Source: Isoetes taiwanensis (Eukaryota; Streptophyta; Lycopodiopsida; Isoetales; Isoetaceae). From it: a stretch of DNA of 64,000 nucleotides. The stretch lies in contig JAJEKV010000039.1 in NCBI GenBank assembly GCA_021234155.1, positions 6,244,745-6,308,744 of the forward strand, written 5' to 3'. The notes beneath the pieces are model-generated. The model did no database searches. It had not been told where the DNA came from and saw nothing but the letters and a program-made list of their open reading frames with translations. How positions within the stretch are numbered: position 1 is the stretch's first letter; each line of letters opens with the position of its first letter. Positions 23,282-37,995 of this stretch are shown here, in pieces. The position numbers and the translations under genes are program-made.

Positions 23282-25583
23282 CAATCAACATCACAAAGGT
23301 TAATTCAATTTAGGCAGGAATAATCACTAACCGGGCCAAGTGGATACGCCAACATCTTTGAAGATATTAATGCACACTTTGAGAAGAACTCCAAAATCTG
23401 ATATGCAAAGCCTGGCCCTAGCGGATGGTTGTCACGCCATGAAAAAATTAATGGCGATATCGCCCTCTTATCTTTGTGGCCCGATCTAGGCTGCCCTACA
23501 AAGAGGAGCTCTGTTGCAAGATTTGATAAGAATAAGCCCTATCGCATTCAAATCTAAATTATCATTTAGCATCGCCAACCGATTCGTTTAGGCAGTCCGG
23601 CTCAAATGGAATGCAAATGGCAATCCCCTTAGGCTGCCGTGGTGATTGTGGAATGCCTTTGTTATGTCATTGAGGTTTTTTCAACGCCTTCTTACCGCCA
23701 TCAATGTTGTTACTAATAGAACATGCCACGCAACACAATTCATAGTGTATCACCATCTTCCATCTTCGACTGCGAGAATTTCATTTCATGATTAATGGCT
23801 TCTAGTGTAAACTACTTCAAGATCGTCGGACTTAACTTACTTCTTTATTTAAGAGTAAATCATGTCAATCATGTCGAGAAGAGATCAAAAGCTTTTCTTG
23901 CTTTATCTCGATTCCATGTGCGTGGCGGAGATAAGGCAATCGTTTTAACTTCCAACAACAATTTAATTTGTAATCTCAAATACAACAATTTAATTTGTAA
24001 TCTCAAATGCACAACATGCTCAATATATCTTAAACAAATGTTTTGGTCTAAGAATATGCCGAGCAAAATTTTCGAAGACAGTTGACTATTTTGGCACGAT
24101 AAGCTATAGGCGAGAATGCCCCGCAATTTTGCATGCTAGATACGGTCCCGTTGGTCGTCGGACACCATTCTGATTTTTATTGCATGCATGCACTCCATGG
24201 CAACAATTGGAAAGAACGCAAGCAACTCTAGAACAATAATATCCCCAAAGAACTTAATTCTCTTTACCTTTCCTAGGTTACGTGGAGCTAGAAGCAAACA
24301 TGGCATGTGAAGTACGCATGTTCAGTGGGGTCGGTTATCCTCTCGCTACATCAAAAGCCACAGATTCAACAACACTTTGTGTGCCCGGATAAAACTCGCA
24401 AAAGATATCAATTTTTCATATAGCAATAAGTAAACATTCCACCATAACTATGCCATCCAACTTATCATATATGATCATTGCATGCCCCGACCGAATCTGG
24501 TGATCCACACGAAAAGAAAGGTCTACTACTTTGTTAAATAAGCCACAATAAAATACATCACAAAACGAACCAGGGTTGCATATGGTAATAGATTTGGATT
24601 CATGATATTTCTTTCTGAAGCAACCTTCACAGAGTGGAGTATTGGCAAATGAGAAATTATTCAACGGATTGCCATCAAAGAAACCAGGGTTCAAAAAATA
24701 CCTGGATAAACCCTTTGTTTGTCTGGTCCACTTTAGAAATTGCTGGTCTAAAATTTTGGATGCAAGGAAAAAATCCGATAGAAAAAAACGTTGTTTAATG
24801 TAAAATCCGGTATATTTGTATCTTGTTATGAATATATCCGGTACATATTTTATGCATATTTTATGTAGGCGGAAAATTATCTGGTGAAGGCTGCGGAGTT
24901 TTTTGAACCCTGAAAGAAACTATCATGGCATTTAATGCTCATTCTGAGTCATTATGCCCGAACAGACTTTATCTAAAAGAGGTTTAAATCCAGCATATTA
25001 TATTTAAATACCAGTATGGTAAATCTTGTTCGAGCCACAGAACAGAGCAAACTTTAAAATTTTGAAGCACTCACGTGCTTGAAAACTAGCCGAGGAGAAA
25101 TGTCCTGCATGAAATTCAACGGTTGCAGAGTAAAATCTCCGAATTACTGGGTTAATAAACCTCACATTTGGATTGACAACACAATTTTGAAGACAAACAT
25201 CTGCCATCTACATTAATAAAAGCTAGAACATAAACATATCTACATTAATAAAAGCTAGAACGTAAACGGAACCCTGGACATTGGATCCATCACTGCATAT
25301 TCCAGCACAACATAATCTCAAATACATGTTACCATCCCAATTTTGTACCTTAAGGCAGAGTTGCATTATATATTGCAGTTAATCATGTGGCTCAATCAGT
25401 AGTCTCTCTGACAGATTCCGCAAAGTTAACATAAGTACAACCTTGAAGGAAAAAAACCTTCTGATATATGTTGCTCCAAGAGGATCTGCAGATAGAAGAG
25501 AATAATAAAATTCAAAGAAAAATCTTGGAGTCCAGGGCTAATATGTTTTCATATACCTCAGCTGCTGTTCTGAGCCAAGCCGA

Positions 25584-25925
25584 AGACATTAGATCATTTG
25601 GCACTGTTTTAGCCCATTTATGCTAAGAATTTGGAAAATGGATGCCTAGCATCAATTGTGGATCTTCCAGTGACCTTTCCGCCGGATGTTCCTGTGCAGA
25701 AAATAGAGCTTTCGTTTTGGAGTTATGGCCATATGTCTACCCAACTGTAAAACTGTGGCAGCAAAGACATTGCCTGATTTGGCACAGTTTTGGCCCATTT
25801 CTGCTAGGAATTTGGAAAATGGACGCCTAGCATCAATTGTGGACCTTCCAGTGACCTTTCCAATGGATGTTCCTGTGCATAAAACAGAGCTTCAATTTGG
25901 GAGTTATGCCCATGTTTGTAGTTGA
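25584..25925 (+). repeat. ~180-bp tandem duplication (unit B copy)
   Basis: The same duplicated block as 13165-13505, carried in segmental unit B and nearly identical, so the tandem duplication predates the segmental one. Confidence 0.8.
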
Positions 25926-27811
25926 GAAGTCATAAAGAATCAAGCAAGCTCCAGCTAGAGATGGATACATAATTTAGAAAATGTACCTGTAGATTTCCTC
26001 CATGTTAGTAATGTGCAAATGGCATGTAGAGCAGGGTCTGCAAAAACTAAGAAAGATAATAAGTAACCAAGGTAAATAATCAAGAGACAAGCAAGAGTCT
26101 AATGGCAGGCTAGGTCGGTTAACAAACCATAATGGAGCTGTCGCCCGTGCTCTGCTTCTACATCTCTGTGCAATGCATCCATTCCAGCCCCATACAAAAA
26201 TGAGTCACAAAAACATGTTACGCTTCCATTTGCAAACCCAATATCCAGGTCTTCCTATTTTGCAAGCTTAAATATTGAAAAGACAATATCTGTTGTGAAG
26301 AATTTCCTATTGGTGTCATTTCTGCAAGGATTCCCAATAACTGTTGGAAGTGTGATTCAGATAAGAATTAAGTCAATATAAAGGTCAGATTTCTAAACTT
26401 CATGTATGCTGTGGTTTATTTAGCCAGTCCTTGAAAGCTCCACTAAAGCTAGACCACCTTTTGAATCAGTATCCGTTTTAAAAATCTTGTCAATCACTAA
26501 CTAATTAAACAACATAAACTACATTTTCTAAATAAACACCCGTTTAAAATTCTCCCCAGAAATAAACACCACAGACTAATATTTACCTGGTAACCACAAT
26601 GGCAGGGTCTCAAATGCCGATCTGTTATATCCATCTCTTCCATGCATAAAGAACATAAATGGGAGGACATTCAGTATACCACAATTTTGCCAACCAAGAG
26701 CTCCAATCCAATAACTTCAAAGGAAATGCCAACCCTAGACATAAAATAAAAATATCAACTAAATGCATGGATGTTACAGAGACTGGTTCTTAAGGTCGAC
26801 CTAGTACTAAGGTGTGATGTCCCAACACTAAACTGCTCTGACTAATCTACCACATATAACATATCTCAGATCTTGCTCAAGCTCCAACGAGATACTAAAA
26901 CCTAGTAACCAGCTGATCTGCAGATCTGTGGACAGTATCCAGAGCACCACATCACAAAAATACAAAGCAAGGGTCGAAAAAATGCCAGAACCCGCCTTGC
27001 AAGAACAGATGGTCGGAGGAGCTCAAATGAAGAAGAGATGGCACATGGCAAAAGAAGAGACCTTGCCTCGGAATGGCATCCGGTTTCTACAAATTCAAAG
27101 GCGATTCTTGCTTTCATACAAAAAATCCATGCCCAGAGACAAAAGCCCGTAATTCTGTAAGTAATTGGGCTACCGTAAGCAAAAGAAAGGAAAAAAACAA
27201 TTTTGTGAACCCAAATTAGAGATACCCAACTCAAATCCGGCAAGCTTAAACACAATTCGAATCAAAAGAGAACGAGATGGCAAAAAATGAGAATCACCTG
27301 AGAAGAATTAAGCCGGAAAGCTAAGTCACATGTAGTATAGAAAAAATTCGAGCTAGAGATGTGCGCACTCCCGGAGGTCGTTCAACATCCCAACTTCACC
27401 AGATCCGACGTCACAGAAGCCCCAAATAAAGGGGTCAAATTGGGGCTTTTGTTGTGAACCGTCCAGATCCGAGATGGACGGTCCAGAGAGCGACAGCAAA
27501 ATCTCTAGAAATAAGGCTTTCTCTAGAAAAAGGGGGTCTCATATGGCCTAAATCTCGGCCATTGATCTGCACATTCAACGGACGTGATCAAAAGCCCCAA
27601 ATAAAGGGGTCATTTAAGGTGGGTTATTTGGGGGCTTCACGTGGGCCGTCCAGATCTAAGATGGGACACGTAGAGATCAAAACTGTCTACACACATCTAC
27701 ACACAATATAATTGTATATATATAAGAGATAAGAGATATATAAGTTGCCTACCTCCTACCGGGAGGAAAGGTAGGTCCCTAGGGTTAGAATACAGGGGTA
27801 TGAGGGGGCCC

Positions 27812-29963
27812 CTATATTCCATAGGGACCCACCTCACCACCTAAGTTAAATGAGTCTACTGAAAGGGAAATTTGATAAACAACAGCATACCTGTATTTAC
27901 GTAATTCCGTGATCATAGTGGAAATATCATATCGTAGTCCAGGGAAGTCATTGCTTCTCAAGGCCTTCCATAGCGTCCTCCATACATCCTTGGCTTTAAA
28001 GCCCTTTGCGATAAAAGCTTTAACAAGCTGATACAAATCTTCAGCAGCAAGCAATGGATTACTATGCACATACAGGAATGGAAGAACCTGAGATACCAAT
28101 ACGTTGCATGCCATAATATATGGTCTGCAACTATTAGCATGCACGAATTTGGCTACTTCAAAGGGGAGCTTATCCCTTTTATCATACCTGTAAGTGCAAT
28201 AAGTTCCATATTCTATGTTCAAGATTTCAATAGTCATGTTCAGAAAGTTAACCTTCCTTCCACACCATTTACTTGTATCATCAATGGGCCAATACTCAGT
28301 CTCATCCTTAATCTTAAGGATGCTTAAATCATAGATGCAACAGCTGTTATCAATTTGACTGCCAATATTCATATTTAAGTATTCCCTTATGAAATAACAA
28401 TTGATTCCAATAAGGTCATCAATATATCTGCTCGTGTGTTTAAAGGTTTCAGCCACCTTGACCATTCCATTCTTGCATAATCCGGTAATGAAATTCAATT
28501 CAAAGAAGGCTAAATCTGAGGTTGTTACACCACGATGGGCTGCATGGAAACCCCATGGGTATTCCCTTAATTTGCCTCCAAATGCTGCTGCCCATTTTCA
28601 AAAAGCAACATTTGAGCAACCAATTATTAATCTTACCGAACTTATCCTGAGTGATCAGTTTCCATTTATTGCCCTTGGGGTTGGTCTTTTTCCATTTAAC
28701 TTCAATCTCGCCATTGCTGGCAATGCTGTACCACATGTTGTACTTTCTGCTTTGTTGTTTCTGACTGTGCCATGCTAGCCCACAAATTCTGTTAATGACA
28801 TGGCAGATACCATGTTCCCCATCAATAGGTATGTTTTCATAACATTTCGTTATGTCACATACGAACAGGTCATCTATCCTGCTTGGTAAATTTACAACAA
28901 CATCATATATAGAGTTTATAATCCATGAGGCTTTAACATCATGTTGGCCCAAAACATTAAATTCCTTACATATTTCACTGCATATTCGCGGCCATAAATC
29001 AATTACTGTATTTAGTCCAGCGGCCACTAACGAAGCCAGATCAGAAAAGATACTTTTGTGCGCATTTGTTATCCATCTATACTCCTTTTTATGGGCTTTA
29101 TAAATACCAAGAAGGTAGGGCATTTCCTTGCTGCCGATAGTTAGGTTACCCACCAGATTAGCTATATCTTGTTCAATGTGTTCTACTATCATGCTTTCAG
29201 TGAAATTAGTTTTTACAAAATCAGGTCCATCGAGCCTCTTATATGCTTCGGCTCTAATGTGGTATGGACAAATGAAAGATGGATTGTTAGCTGCCTTGTC
29301 CACCCCAGCAATATAGAAGTTATTCTTGAGCCATTCAATATTCCTGATTACCTCATCATCTTCCATCAGAAACTTAGCTACGTTACTCCTGTTCACGTTA
29401 ACAGCTTCAACAGCCAGAATTTCAGATACCAATAGAATTTCAGCTTTACATTTGTTAATGAGATCAGAATCCTTTTCAGTAAATGAAAATCTGTGTAAAG
29501 AGAAGAACGGCTCAATGGTTGTCCTTAATTCCTTCTTAAATAAGGGTATAGAAAATGGATGATCGGGTATGTGGTTAAGCCCCTTGCTAAATAAATTTCT
29601 AAGTGCCTTATGGTGCACTATATTGATGTCTGTAGTCCTGATGTGTCCAACATCTGGGTCAATGAAACATGCTAAGGTAGGATTCTCACATGGACATCTC
29701 ATACTGTCCTCTTTAGCAAAAACCATTTTTGGTTTATAAAATACTGCTTTCAGATTACTTACGTACCTCCAGCCAAAGGTTGAATTCTCATAAATCATTC
29801 TGCCTTTACCCCCAAAGTATTTAAGCAAAACTTGCTCAAATACATTGGTAAACTTTACTTTGTTAACCATTTTCGAGAAGAATGTAAAATGGATGTATTT
29901 CTTATTCTGTTTTTCTTTGTTGGTCAGTAAGATCCAATCCCCATCATCTCCAAGTGTGATCAT
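27812..29963 (-). CDS. Penelope-like reverse transcriptase (ORF2), unit B
   Basis: Makes cDNA from the element's RNA. The frame is open from Met at 29963 to 28500 and continues in another frame 28498-27812, about 717 codons in total. Landmarks by residue: CPC near 90, GHIRTTD 106-112, KGLNHIP 127-133, DKAANNP 222-228, YKAHKKEYRW 288-297, motif A DITKCYENIP 370-379, motif B GIPMGFPCSP 467-476; then in the second frame motif C RYIDD, a VNFLNM block, and a YRYDKRDKLPF block like the PLE region that follows the RT core. The break near 28520 falls where both copies deviate around an expected CCTGTATTTAG (A reads CCTTTTATTTAG, B reads AACCTCAGATTTAG), so it may be a consensus error. No GIY-YIG domain lies at either end. 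The short Cys-x-Cys N-terminal region could bind metal (inference). Confidence 0.8.
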
Positions 29964-29967
29964 TCTT

Positions 29968-30240
29968 CTTATCTGTGAGACAGTATAGTCTATGTGTCAT
30001 GATCACATGGATCAAGTAAATTGTAGTGCCTATGTAGGCATTCGAGTAATAGAGGCTATATGCAATTTATCCCCCCGGTAGACATTGTTCATGTACTTTA
30101 AGATACTAATCTTAAGCAATATTCAGCCAGATGTAAAAACACAATAGACATAAAGCAGTAAAGTAGAGTATTAAAGTATAATACAGCATGCAAAGAAACT
30201 TTTGGAATACAAAAATCATTTTCATGGTTTGGTTACTTAC
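29968..30240 (-). other. Candidate intron between PLE ORF1 and RT ORF
   Basis: ORF1 runs into GAA|GTAAGTAA at 30240, a consensus donor that overlaps its stop codon. Upstream of the RT Met the sequence CTGTCTCACAGATAAG offers acceptors at 29973 and 29968. Using 29968 removes 273 nt and joins ORF1 to the RT in frame; using the stronger-looking CACAG at 29973 does not keep the frame. The gap is T-rich and contains stops in the RT frame. The left-edge copy has TTTTTATCTATTTGACAG at the same place. PLEs in animals are known to retain introns. Splicing is inferred only. Confidence 0.4.
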
Positions 30241-31856
30241 TTCACAAGATTTATGCTGCATGGTGATGTCTCGAAGATTCTGCTTTTCTCCAAATCCTTA
30301 GCTTTAGTGACCGACCCATAATCAGTAATGCTAGTGTCATCCAGATTGATAACATCATTTTCATAGTTGTCAGAAGCCTTTGACAGAGAAGGTTCACTAC
30401 TCCTGTACAATTTTGGTGGCATAATTATGGAGCAGTCAGGACTGTCAGGTTCACTTGGTCTCTTTCTGTTTCCACCGCTGCAATTTTCACCTTTAGTAGA
30501 TATCTGTTGTTGCTTACTGATCAGAAACTTGATTGGTTTAACAGTCTTTTCCAGAATGTCCGTGAGTTTAGTCCCTCCAAACTCGGCACTGAGATCAGCG
30601 TTAGCATTTTCGGAAAACTTAACAGTCATTTTCATAAGCAGGTCCCTAACCCTGAGGTATCCTAGAAAGGCTATGATGGCATTCTTGAATGGCTTAGTGG
30701 ACATAACAGAAGTGAAGAAAGCAAATCTGACTGGGATAGCTTGATCTGGAAATGCCTTGTCCAAGTTATTCATAAGGTACCATATTGCATGATCCAACCA
30801 AATAATCGTATCAGGACAGTCACCATTCTCTTTTGCCATCTTGTCACACTTACATTTTACAAAGGGGCAGTAGGTCCTCCACATTTTTTTGATGAAGAAC
30901 TCATGCCTTCTTTCATCAATTCTAGCTTGATGAGCCTTCTGACCAATAAAAATTTGTTTGCCATTGCTGCATGAAAGCCCAAGGAATTTAGCAGAAAATG
31001 GCAGAGTTACCTCAAGTTTGTCCACATCTCGAATGAAGTTGTCCGCATTATTATATGCCTTAGTTACTTCATGATCATACACAGATGCAAGACTTTTCCA
31101 GGCTTCAAAAGAGATAGGTGCCAGGACCCCCAGATTTTTACTCATCCATAAAGCTTGCTTGTATTGTGTGCCATGCGATTCCACTTCCCTGGGTGTCATT
31201 ATGGGAAACCTCCCGCAGTTAAAGAAATTCAACATATTAATGGGGAGTCTTTCCTCAACAACCTCAACACGGTTGGGTACCGCATCATTGTTAGCGAAAC
31301 CAAAAGCAGCCTTTTGTTCATCTGATAGCATGTTTATATTAAACAAGCAGTTGGATATATTGGCGTTAGGGGCCACAACAATCTGTTCCTCAGGTGGAGT
31401 CCTGGTTCTTCTAGTAGTATTGGCTGAAGGAAAGGTAAACTTCACCCCATTGGCTCTCTCAAGTGCAGTAAGCCCTTTGATGAAGATCCTCAGGTTGCTT
31501 GCTTCCCTTTCTGTTGCATTAATTTGAATAGTAGAGAGTCTGCCATATGCCTGGTCGATAAGTTTTTTGCATTCTTCAATATTGTATCCAGCTGTCATGA
31601 AACTTGCAACTAGTGTCAAAAATCCAGACATGCCTAGGTGCGTGATGACGGAGTCATCACTGCTAATCACACTGCGCTCCTTAGAGATGATGTATTTATG
31701 CAGATCCGGGTTGAGAATACATGCAAGCACTGTTTGTACAGCACGATTTGGTGGAGCTCTAGGAATACTTCCATATCCACTGTTTTCCAGCTGAGGGTAC
31801 CAGAGCAGCTCATTTACCCTTTCACCAGTTTCAGCATTTGGTATGACATTGTGCAT
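30237..31856 (-). CDS. PLE ORF1, conserved protein of unknown function, unit B
   Basis: A 539-codon intact frame. Start at Met 31856 (MHNVIPNAETG). Residues ~30-140 are helical and align with the divergent left-edge ORF1. Residues 168-225 hold a NCLFNINML...INMLNFFNCGRFP block. Residues 330-347 form a Cys cluster (C330, C335, C337, C347) followed by WLDHAIWYLMNN (353-364), a possible zinc site. The last ~90 residues are polar and Ser-rich with an NRKRP basic patch. It could be a Gag-like or nucleic-acid-binding partner of the RT by position, but I recognise no family. Silent differences dominate between this and the unit A copy, pointing to past selection on the protein. Confidence 0.7.
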   Translation of the reverse strand: MHNVIPNAETGERVNELLWYPQLENSGYGSIPRAPPNRAVQTVLACILNPDLHKYIISKERSVISSDDSVITHLGMSGFLTLVASFMTAGYNIEECKKLIDQAYGRLSTIQINATEREASNLRIFIKGLTALERANGVKFTFPSANTTRRTRTPPEEQIVVAPNANISNCLFNINMLSDEQKAAFGFANNDAVPNRVEVVEERLPINMLNFFNCGRFPIMTPREVESHGTQYKQALWMSKNLGVLAPISFEAWKSLASVYDHEVTKAYNNADNFIRDVDKLEVTLPFSAKFLGLSCSNGKQIFIGQKAHQARIDERRHEFFIKKMWRTYCPFVKCKCDKMAKENGDCPDTIIWLDHAIWYLMNNLDKAFPDQAIPVRFAFFTSVMSTKPFKNAIIAFLGYLRVRDLLMKMTVKFSENANADLSAEFGGTKLTDILEKTVKPIKFLISKQQQISTKGENCSGGNRKRPSEPDSPDCSIIMPPKLYRSSEPSLSKASDNYENDVINLDDTSITDYGSVTKAKDLEKSRIFETSPCSINLVK

Positions 31857-32085
31857 TCCAACACTTCCTTCCTGTAACAGTGTGTTATTTCACTTATGAA
31901 GAAGTAAACCAAAACAAGAGCATGCATACGGCTTATTTAAAGAGCAGATGCTGTTAAAGTATATACTTCAAGCTATTGTCCTAAATACTAGTTAATGGTC
32001 AGAATGCTTCTTAAGCTCCATACTGGTTAAACCAGTACCCCGAAATCACAGATTATATATAAAGCCAAGGCTTGAACCGAAGTCC

Positions 32086-34770
<2,685 letters not shown>

Positions 34771-34880
34771 CTGAGATTTTAGATTGGTAATTCTTTGGAC
34801 CCTATTGAAATATGGTGTACCTTATTACTTATTAAATACAAAAATTCCCTTGATGAGTACAACTGAATTGTTTTTTTTCT

Positions 34881-35420
34881 ATGACATCCTCTTCCAAAAC
34901 ATCAAAGTTTAGAATATACTGGAATTACAAAATGTTCTCTATTCATTCCAACTATGTTGCAGAGGAAACAATTTGGGAATATGAGGAGAGAATCACCGAT
35001 ATGGTTAGGAGAGACGATCCCGGACCACCGGACCAAGACTATGGCCAGAGATATGGTGAATATCCAGAGTGGGAGGAAGGCTATGAAACCGAACCACCGC
35101 CACCAGGGGAACTCTACGACCCTGACAAAGGGCTGGAGATAGTTAACATCCTTAGGGACCGAGCTTTCGAGGATCTGAAAATGACCCTGTGCCGTACCTG
35201 GGACTACTGGAATATGAGCAGGCACGAGGCTTTCGAGGACGCCAATGATCACCTTTGGCAACTCTTTTATGCTATGCGAAGGCTCTTTAACCTTCTGATT
35301 ATCAGCCCGACATGGGAGTACCAAGCAATCATTGTCCAAGCCTGGGCACGCTATAAACTCGTCCGAGCTGTACGGGAGAGTACCCGCTACGCGATCCTGT
35401 ACCCCTTCGCCAACCCCTAG
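34881..35420 (+). CDS. Extra ORF upstream of gag in the chromovirus
   Basis: A 179-codon frame, acidic and Pro/Tyr/Trp-rich (GPPDQDYGQRYGEYPEW, then PPPPGELYDPDKG) with a helical C-terminal half rich in Trp and Arg. It sits 216 bases before the likely gag Met and shares the element's composition. It has no resemblance I can name to gag, env or host proteins. Between it and gag is a run of A followed by TAA repeats (35545-35575). It could be an accessory protein, or gag-like leader coding separated by a real or false frameshift. The start could be Met 34881 or an internal Met. Confidence 0.5.
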   Translation: MTSSSKTSKFRIYWNYKMFSIHSNYVAEETIWEYEERITDMVRRDDPGPPDQDYGQRYGEYPEWEEGYETEPPPPGELYDPDKGLEIVNILRDRAFEDLKMTLCRTWDYWNMSRHEAFEDANDHLWQLFYAMRRLFNLLIISPTWEYQAIIVQAWARYKLVRAVRESTRYAILYPFANP

Positions 35421-35636
35421 GCTTGCTCTTTTCCGTTATGTTTTCTTTGTTGTGCTTACGCTGTGTGCAAGTAGACCTTTAAAGGTTTCCCCTGTATCAT
35501 ACCTGCTTTATATCAACCTACTTTTGTACTCGACTGGAAGAAATAAAAAAAAAAAAATAATAATAATAATAATATTGTTTTCTGTTTGTATATACTTTTT
35601 GTCGCGATTAATGTAAATCTGCTTATATATTCATGG

Positions 35637-37886
35637 ATGCTCCCTATAGACGGTGTACGTAACGCCGCTTGGCAAACACCCTCCAACGCCAGTAGGCTCA
35701 CCCCTGAACAGGAATTGATGTTAATGAAAAGGCAACTCGGCGAATTACAGGCCTATGTCTTGCATACCAATCCACTGCCACAAACTCAGGAGGACGGACC
35801 GGAATTACCTCCGCAACCATTGAGTCCACCTGCACAACAGCCATCTCCTCCCAGAGCTAGCCCTGTACCTGTACAAAGGAGGACTCATGCTAAGCGTCAT
35901 CGAAGTTCCTCTAAGGATAGCGCTGCTTCCTCACATTCAACCACTTCGGTGTCTTCAGGGTCATCGCTATCAGACAGTGACCATTCAAGGCGTAGGGATA
36001 AGGAATACCGAAAAACCGTTGATACAGCCATCACTAGTATATGGAAGAACCGGAAGTTGGCTCAGTTTGATGGGAAATCCAGAGGAGGCTTGAATGCAGA
36101 ATCTTGGCTGGATGAAATGAAGGAATTCGGGAAGTCTTACGGAATGACAGAGAAAGATACAGGGAAGGTCGCCACCACCAACCTTACCGGAGCTGCCCGT
36201 ATTTGGTGGAAGGGTTACGCCAGAGCTAAACACCTGGACAGGAGTAGATGCAAGTTCAAGAAGTTCGCTAAGGCTTTTAAATCGCATTACGTGCCTCGTG
36301 CGCACAAATGCCAACAGATTCAGACCTTCTACAGGTTGGAACAGAAGGGCATGTCCGTGCAGGCCTACACTGACGAATTTATGCGTCTGAGGTTGTATGT
36401 ACCAGGAATGAATGAGAAAAGGGCAGTAGAGGGCTACATTGAAGGGTTGGCCCCATCCATTAAACGCATGGTCAAGGCCATAGACCCAAAGTCAGTAGCC
36501 GAGGCGGAAGCTAAGGCATTAAGCCTTGAGGAAGACACGCCAAGGAACCAGTATCCGCGACCTGCTCCTTACTCGCAGCCACGGCCGTCCACACCTTACA
36601 AACCCCGTTCGCCAAGTCCGGGGCCCTCTCAGCACAATTCTTACGGCCGCCCGGAGAAGAAAGTCGCCTTTAGCACGCCAGATAAGCAGAACAATGCCGG
36701 TAAGGAAGTTCGGGGCCTCTTACAGTCCATTCCTAAAGAGGCCAGAGAACAGCTCCGCCGGGATAAGGCATGCTACCGGTGCATGAGGCCTGGACACTTC
36801 ATGCAGAATTGCCCGTACGTCACGCAGACTGCTCAACTGGCTATGGCCGACCTGGATTGGGAAGATCTGGAGTCCAATCTTGCTGCGGAGAACGAGGCTC
36901 CCGAGTACATTCATGGTGCGTCTCATATTCTTGCCGCTATAGAAACAGGCAACGCTGAAAGTCAGCCTTCTGTTATTTCTACAATAGGCCAAGTAGACAG
37001 TAAGCCCTTCATAATTTTGATGGACACGGGTAGTACGCATAATTTTGCTTCTCCTAGAATGGCCCAGGTACTGCAGCTGGAAACGTTGAGATCCCGACCT
37101 AAGCCAGTCACATTAGCCAGCGGTAAGATCAGACACACTCATGGTCGCCGTATTAACCTCAAGATGCAGTTGCCAGGTGCACCAGTTGCCTTGGGTGCTG
37201 AGTTGATGGACATTGGCAAATATGATCTTATTGTTGGAATGGAGTTTTTAGCCTCTGCCAAGGCCCACATAGACTGTGAGAAACGGGAGGTTACCTTCAA
37301 CGCCGCTAATGGAGCACGTGTGACGATAAAAGGTGATTCATTCCACTCCGCTATGCAGTCAATGTCAATAAAGCAGTTAGGAAAAGCTATACGCAGGAAT
37401 GAACTCCTTTGCCTCATTAAACTTGCTTCCATTGAGTCGGACTCCAAACAGCAGCAAGTAATCGACGCCTTACCATCAGACATTGCTACCCTTCTTCGAG
37501 AATTTAGCGATCTTTTTCCAGATGAGATCCACAAGCTTCCTCCTTTCAGAGGGGTGGAATGTGAGATAACTCTTGAACCGGGTACTAAGCCTACCAGCAA
37601 GGCCCCGTACCGAATGAATCCTCCGGAGTTAGCAGAGCTTAAGAAACAGCTACAAGAGTTCTTGAACACGGGGTTTATTCGCCCAATGTTTTTCACCATT
37701 TGGCGCCCTATTCTTTTTGTCAAGAAGAAAGATGGCTCCTTAAGGATGTGTATTGATTATAGGCAACTCAATAAGCATACCATCAAGAATCGCTATGCTT
37801 TGCCTAGGCGGATGATCTTATGGACCCGATTACAAGGGCAAAATATTTCTCAAAGGTTGATTTGCGCTCCGGGTACCATCAGATAA
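35637..37886 (+). CDS. Chromovirus Gag-protease-RT N-terminal part
   Basis: The frame is open from 35586, but the likely start is Met at 35637 (MLPIDGV). Domains: a Pro/Ser-rich N-terminus; a retrotransposon gag domain with [12 protein letters not shown] and [14 protein letters not shown]; zinc knuckle [14 protein letters not shown] (C-x2-C-x4-H-x4-C) near 36768; aspartic protease [10 protein letters not shown] near 37018; and the RT beginning with [22 protein letters not shown] near 37720. The frame then fails in the next ~90 bases and stops at 37886. The breaks coincide with sites that would be CAG in a normal chromovirus (AGGCGGATGAT, GACCCGATT). The [10 protein letters not shown] stretch before FVKKKDG also looks locally frameshifted. 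Confidence 0.85.
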   Translation: MLPIDGVRNAAWQTPSNASRLTPEQELMLMKRQLGELQAYVLHTNPLPQTQEDGPELPPQPLSPPAQQPSPPRASPVPVQRRTHAKRHRSSSKDSAASSHSTTSVSSGSSLSDSDHSRRRDKEYRKTVDTAITSIWKNRKLAQFDGKSRGGLNAESWLDEMKEFGKSYGMTEKDTGKVATTNLTGAARIWWKGYARAKHLDRSRCKFKKFAKAFKSHYVPRAHKCQQIQTFYRLEQKGMSVQAYTDEFMRLRLYVPGMNEKRAVEGYIEGLAPSIKRMVKAIDPKSVAEAEAKALSLEEDTPRNQYPRPAPYSQPRPSTPYKPRSPSPGPSQHNSYGRPEKKVAFSTPDKQNNAGKEVRGLLQSIPKEAREQLRRDKACYRCMRPGHFMQNCPYVTQTAQLAMADLDWEDLESNLAAENEAPEYIHGASHILAAIETGNAESQPSVISTIGQVDSKPFIILMDTGSTHNFASPRMAQVLQLETLRSRPKPVTLASGKIRHTHGRRINLKMQLPGAPVALGAELMDIGKYDLIVGMEFLASAKAHIDCEKREVTFNAANGARVTIKGDSFHSAMQSMSIKQLGKAIRRNELLCLIKLASIESDSKQQQVIDALPSDIATLLREFSDLFPDEIHKLPPFRGVECEITLEPGTKPTSKAPYRMNPPELAELKKQLQEFLNTGFIRPMFFTIWRPILFVKKKDGSLRMCIDYRQLNKHTIKNRYALPRRMILWTRLQGQNISQRLICAPGTIR

Positions 37887-37995
37887 GGATAAAGGAAGAG
37901 GACATCCATAAGTCTGCTTTTCGTACCAGATATGGGCATTATGAGTTCACCGTCATGCCTTTTGGATTGACCAATGCCCCTGCAACGTTTATCGG

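Larger units (their letters stand above)
27812..31856 (-). mobile_element. Two-gene Penelope-like element, best-preserved copy
   Basis: ORF1 (31856-30237) is followed by the RT gene (29963-27812) on the minus strand, with a 273-nt gap that has intron-like ends. The 5' border is probably within 31857-32085 and the 3' border below 27812, in sequence shared with unit A, so exact ends cannot be fixed. No terminal repeats were found around this copy, unlike the left-edge pair. Plant PLEs are rare; endonuclease-lacking PLEs (Athena/Coprina groups) are known from several eukaryotic lineages and are the closest described type I can suggest. Confidence 0.65.
19663..32085. repeat. Segmental duplication, unit B
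   Basis: The second copy, 12.4 kb. It matches A along its length apart from an extra block at about 21095-22965. CAG/CTG-type aberrations mark B at about 20.1-20.5, 21.1-21.7 and 23.16-24.52 kb, while 24.6-32.0 kb looks clean and carries the best-preserved PLE genes. Confidence 0.9.

Noticed and set aside
27812-29963. RT read as telomerase, group II intron or LINE RT
   Set aside because: The motif set (CYxNIP, GIPMG, RYIDD, YRYDKRDKLPF-like region) fits Penelope-like RT better; there is no maturase, APE or TERT-specific region.
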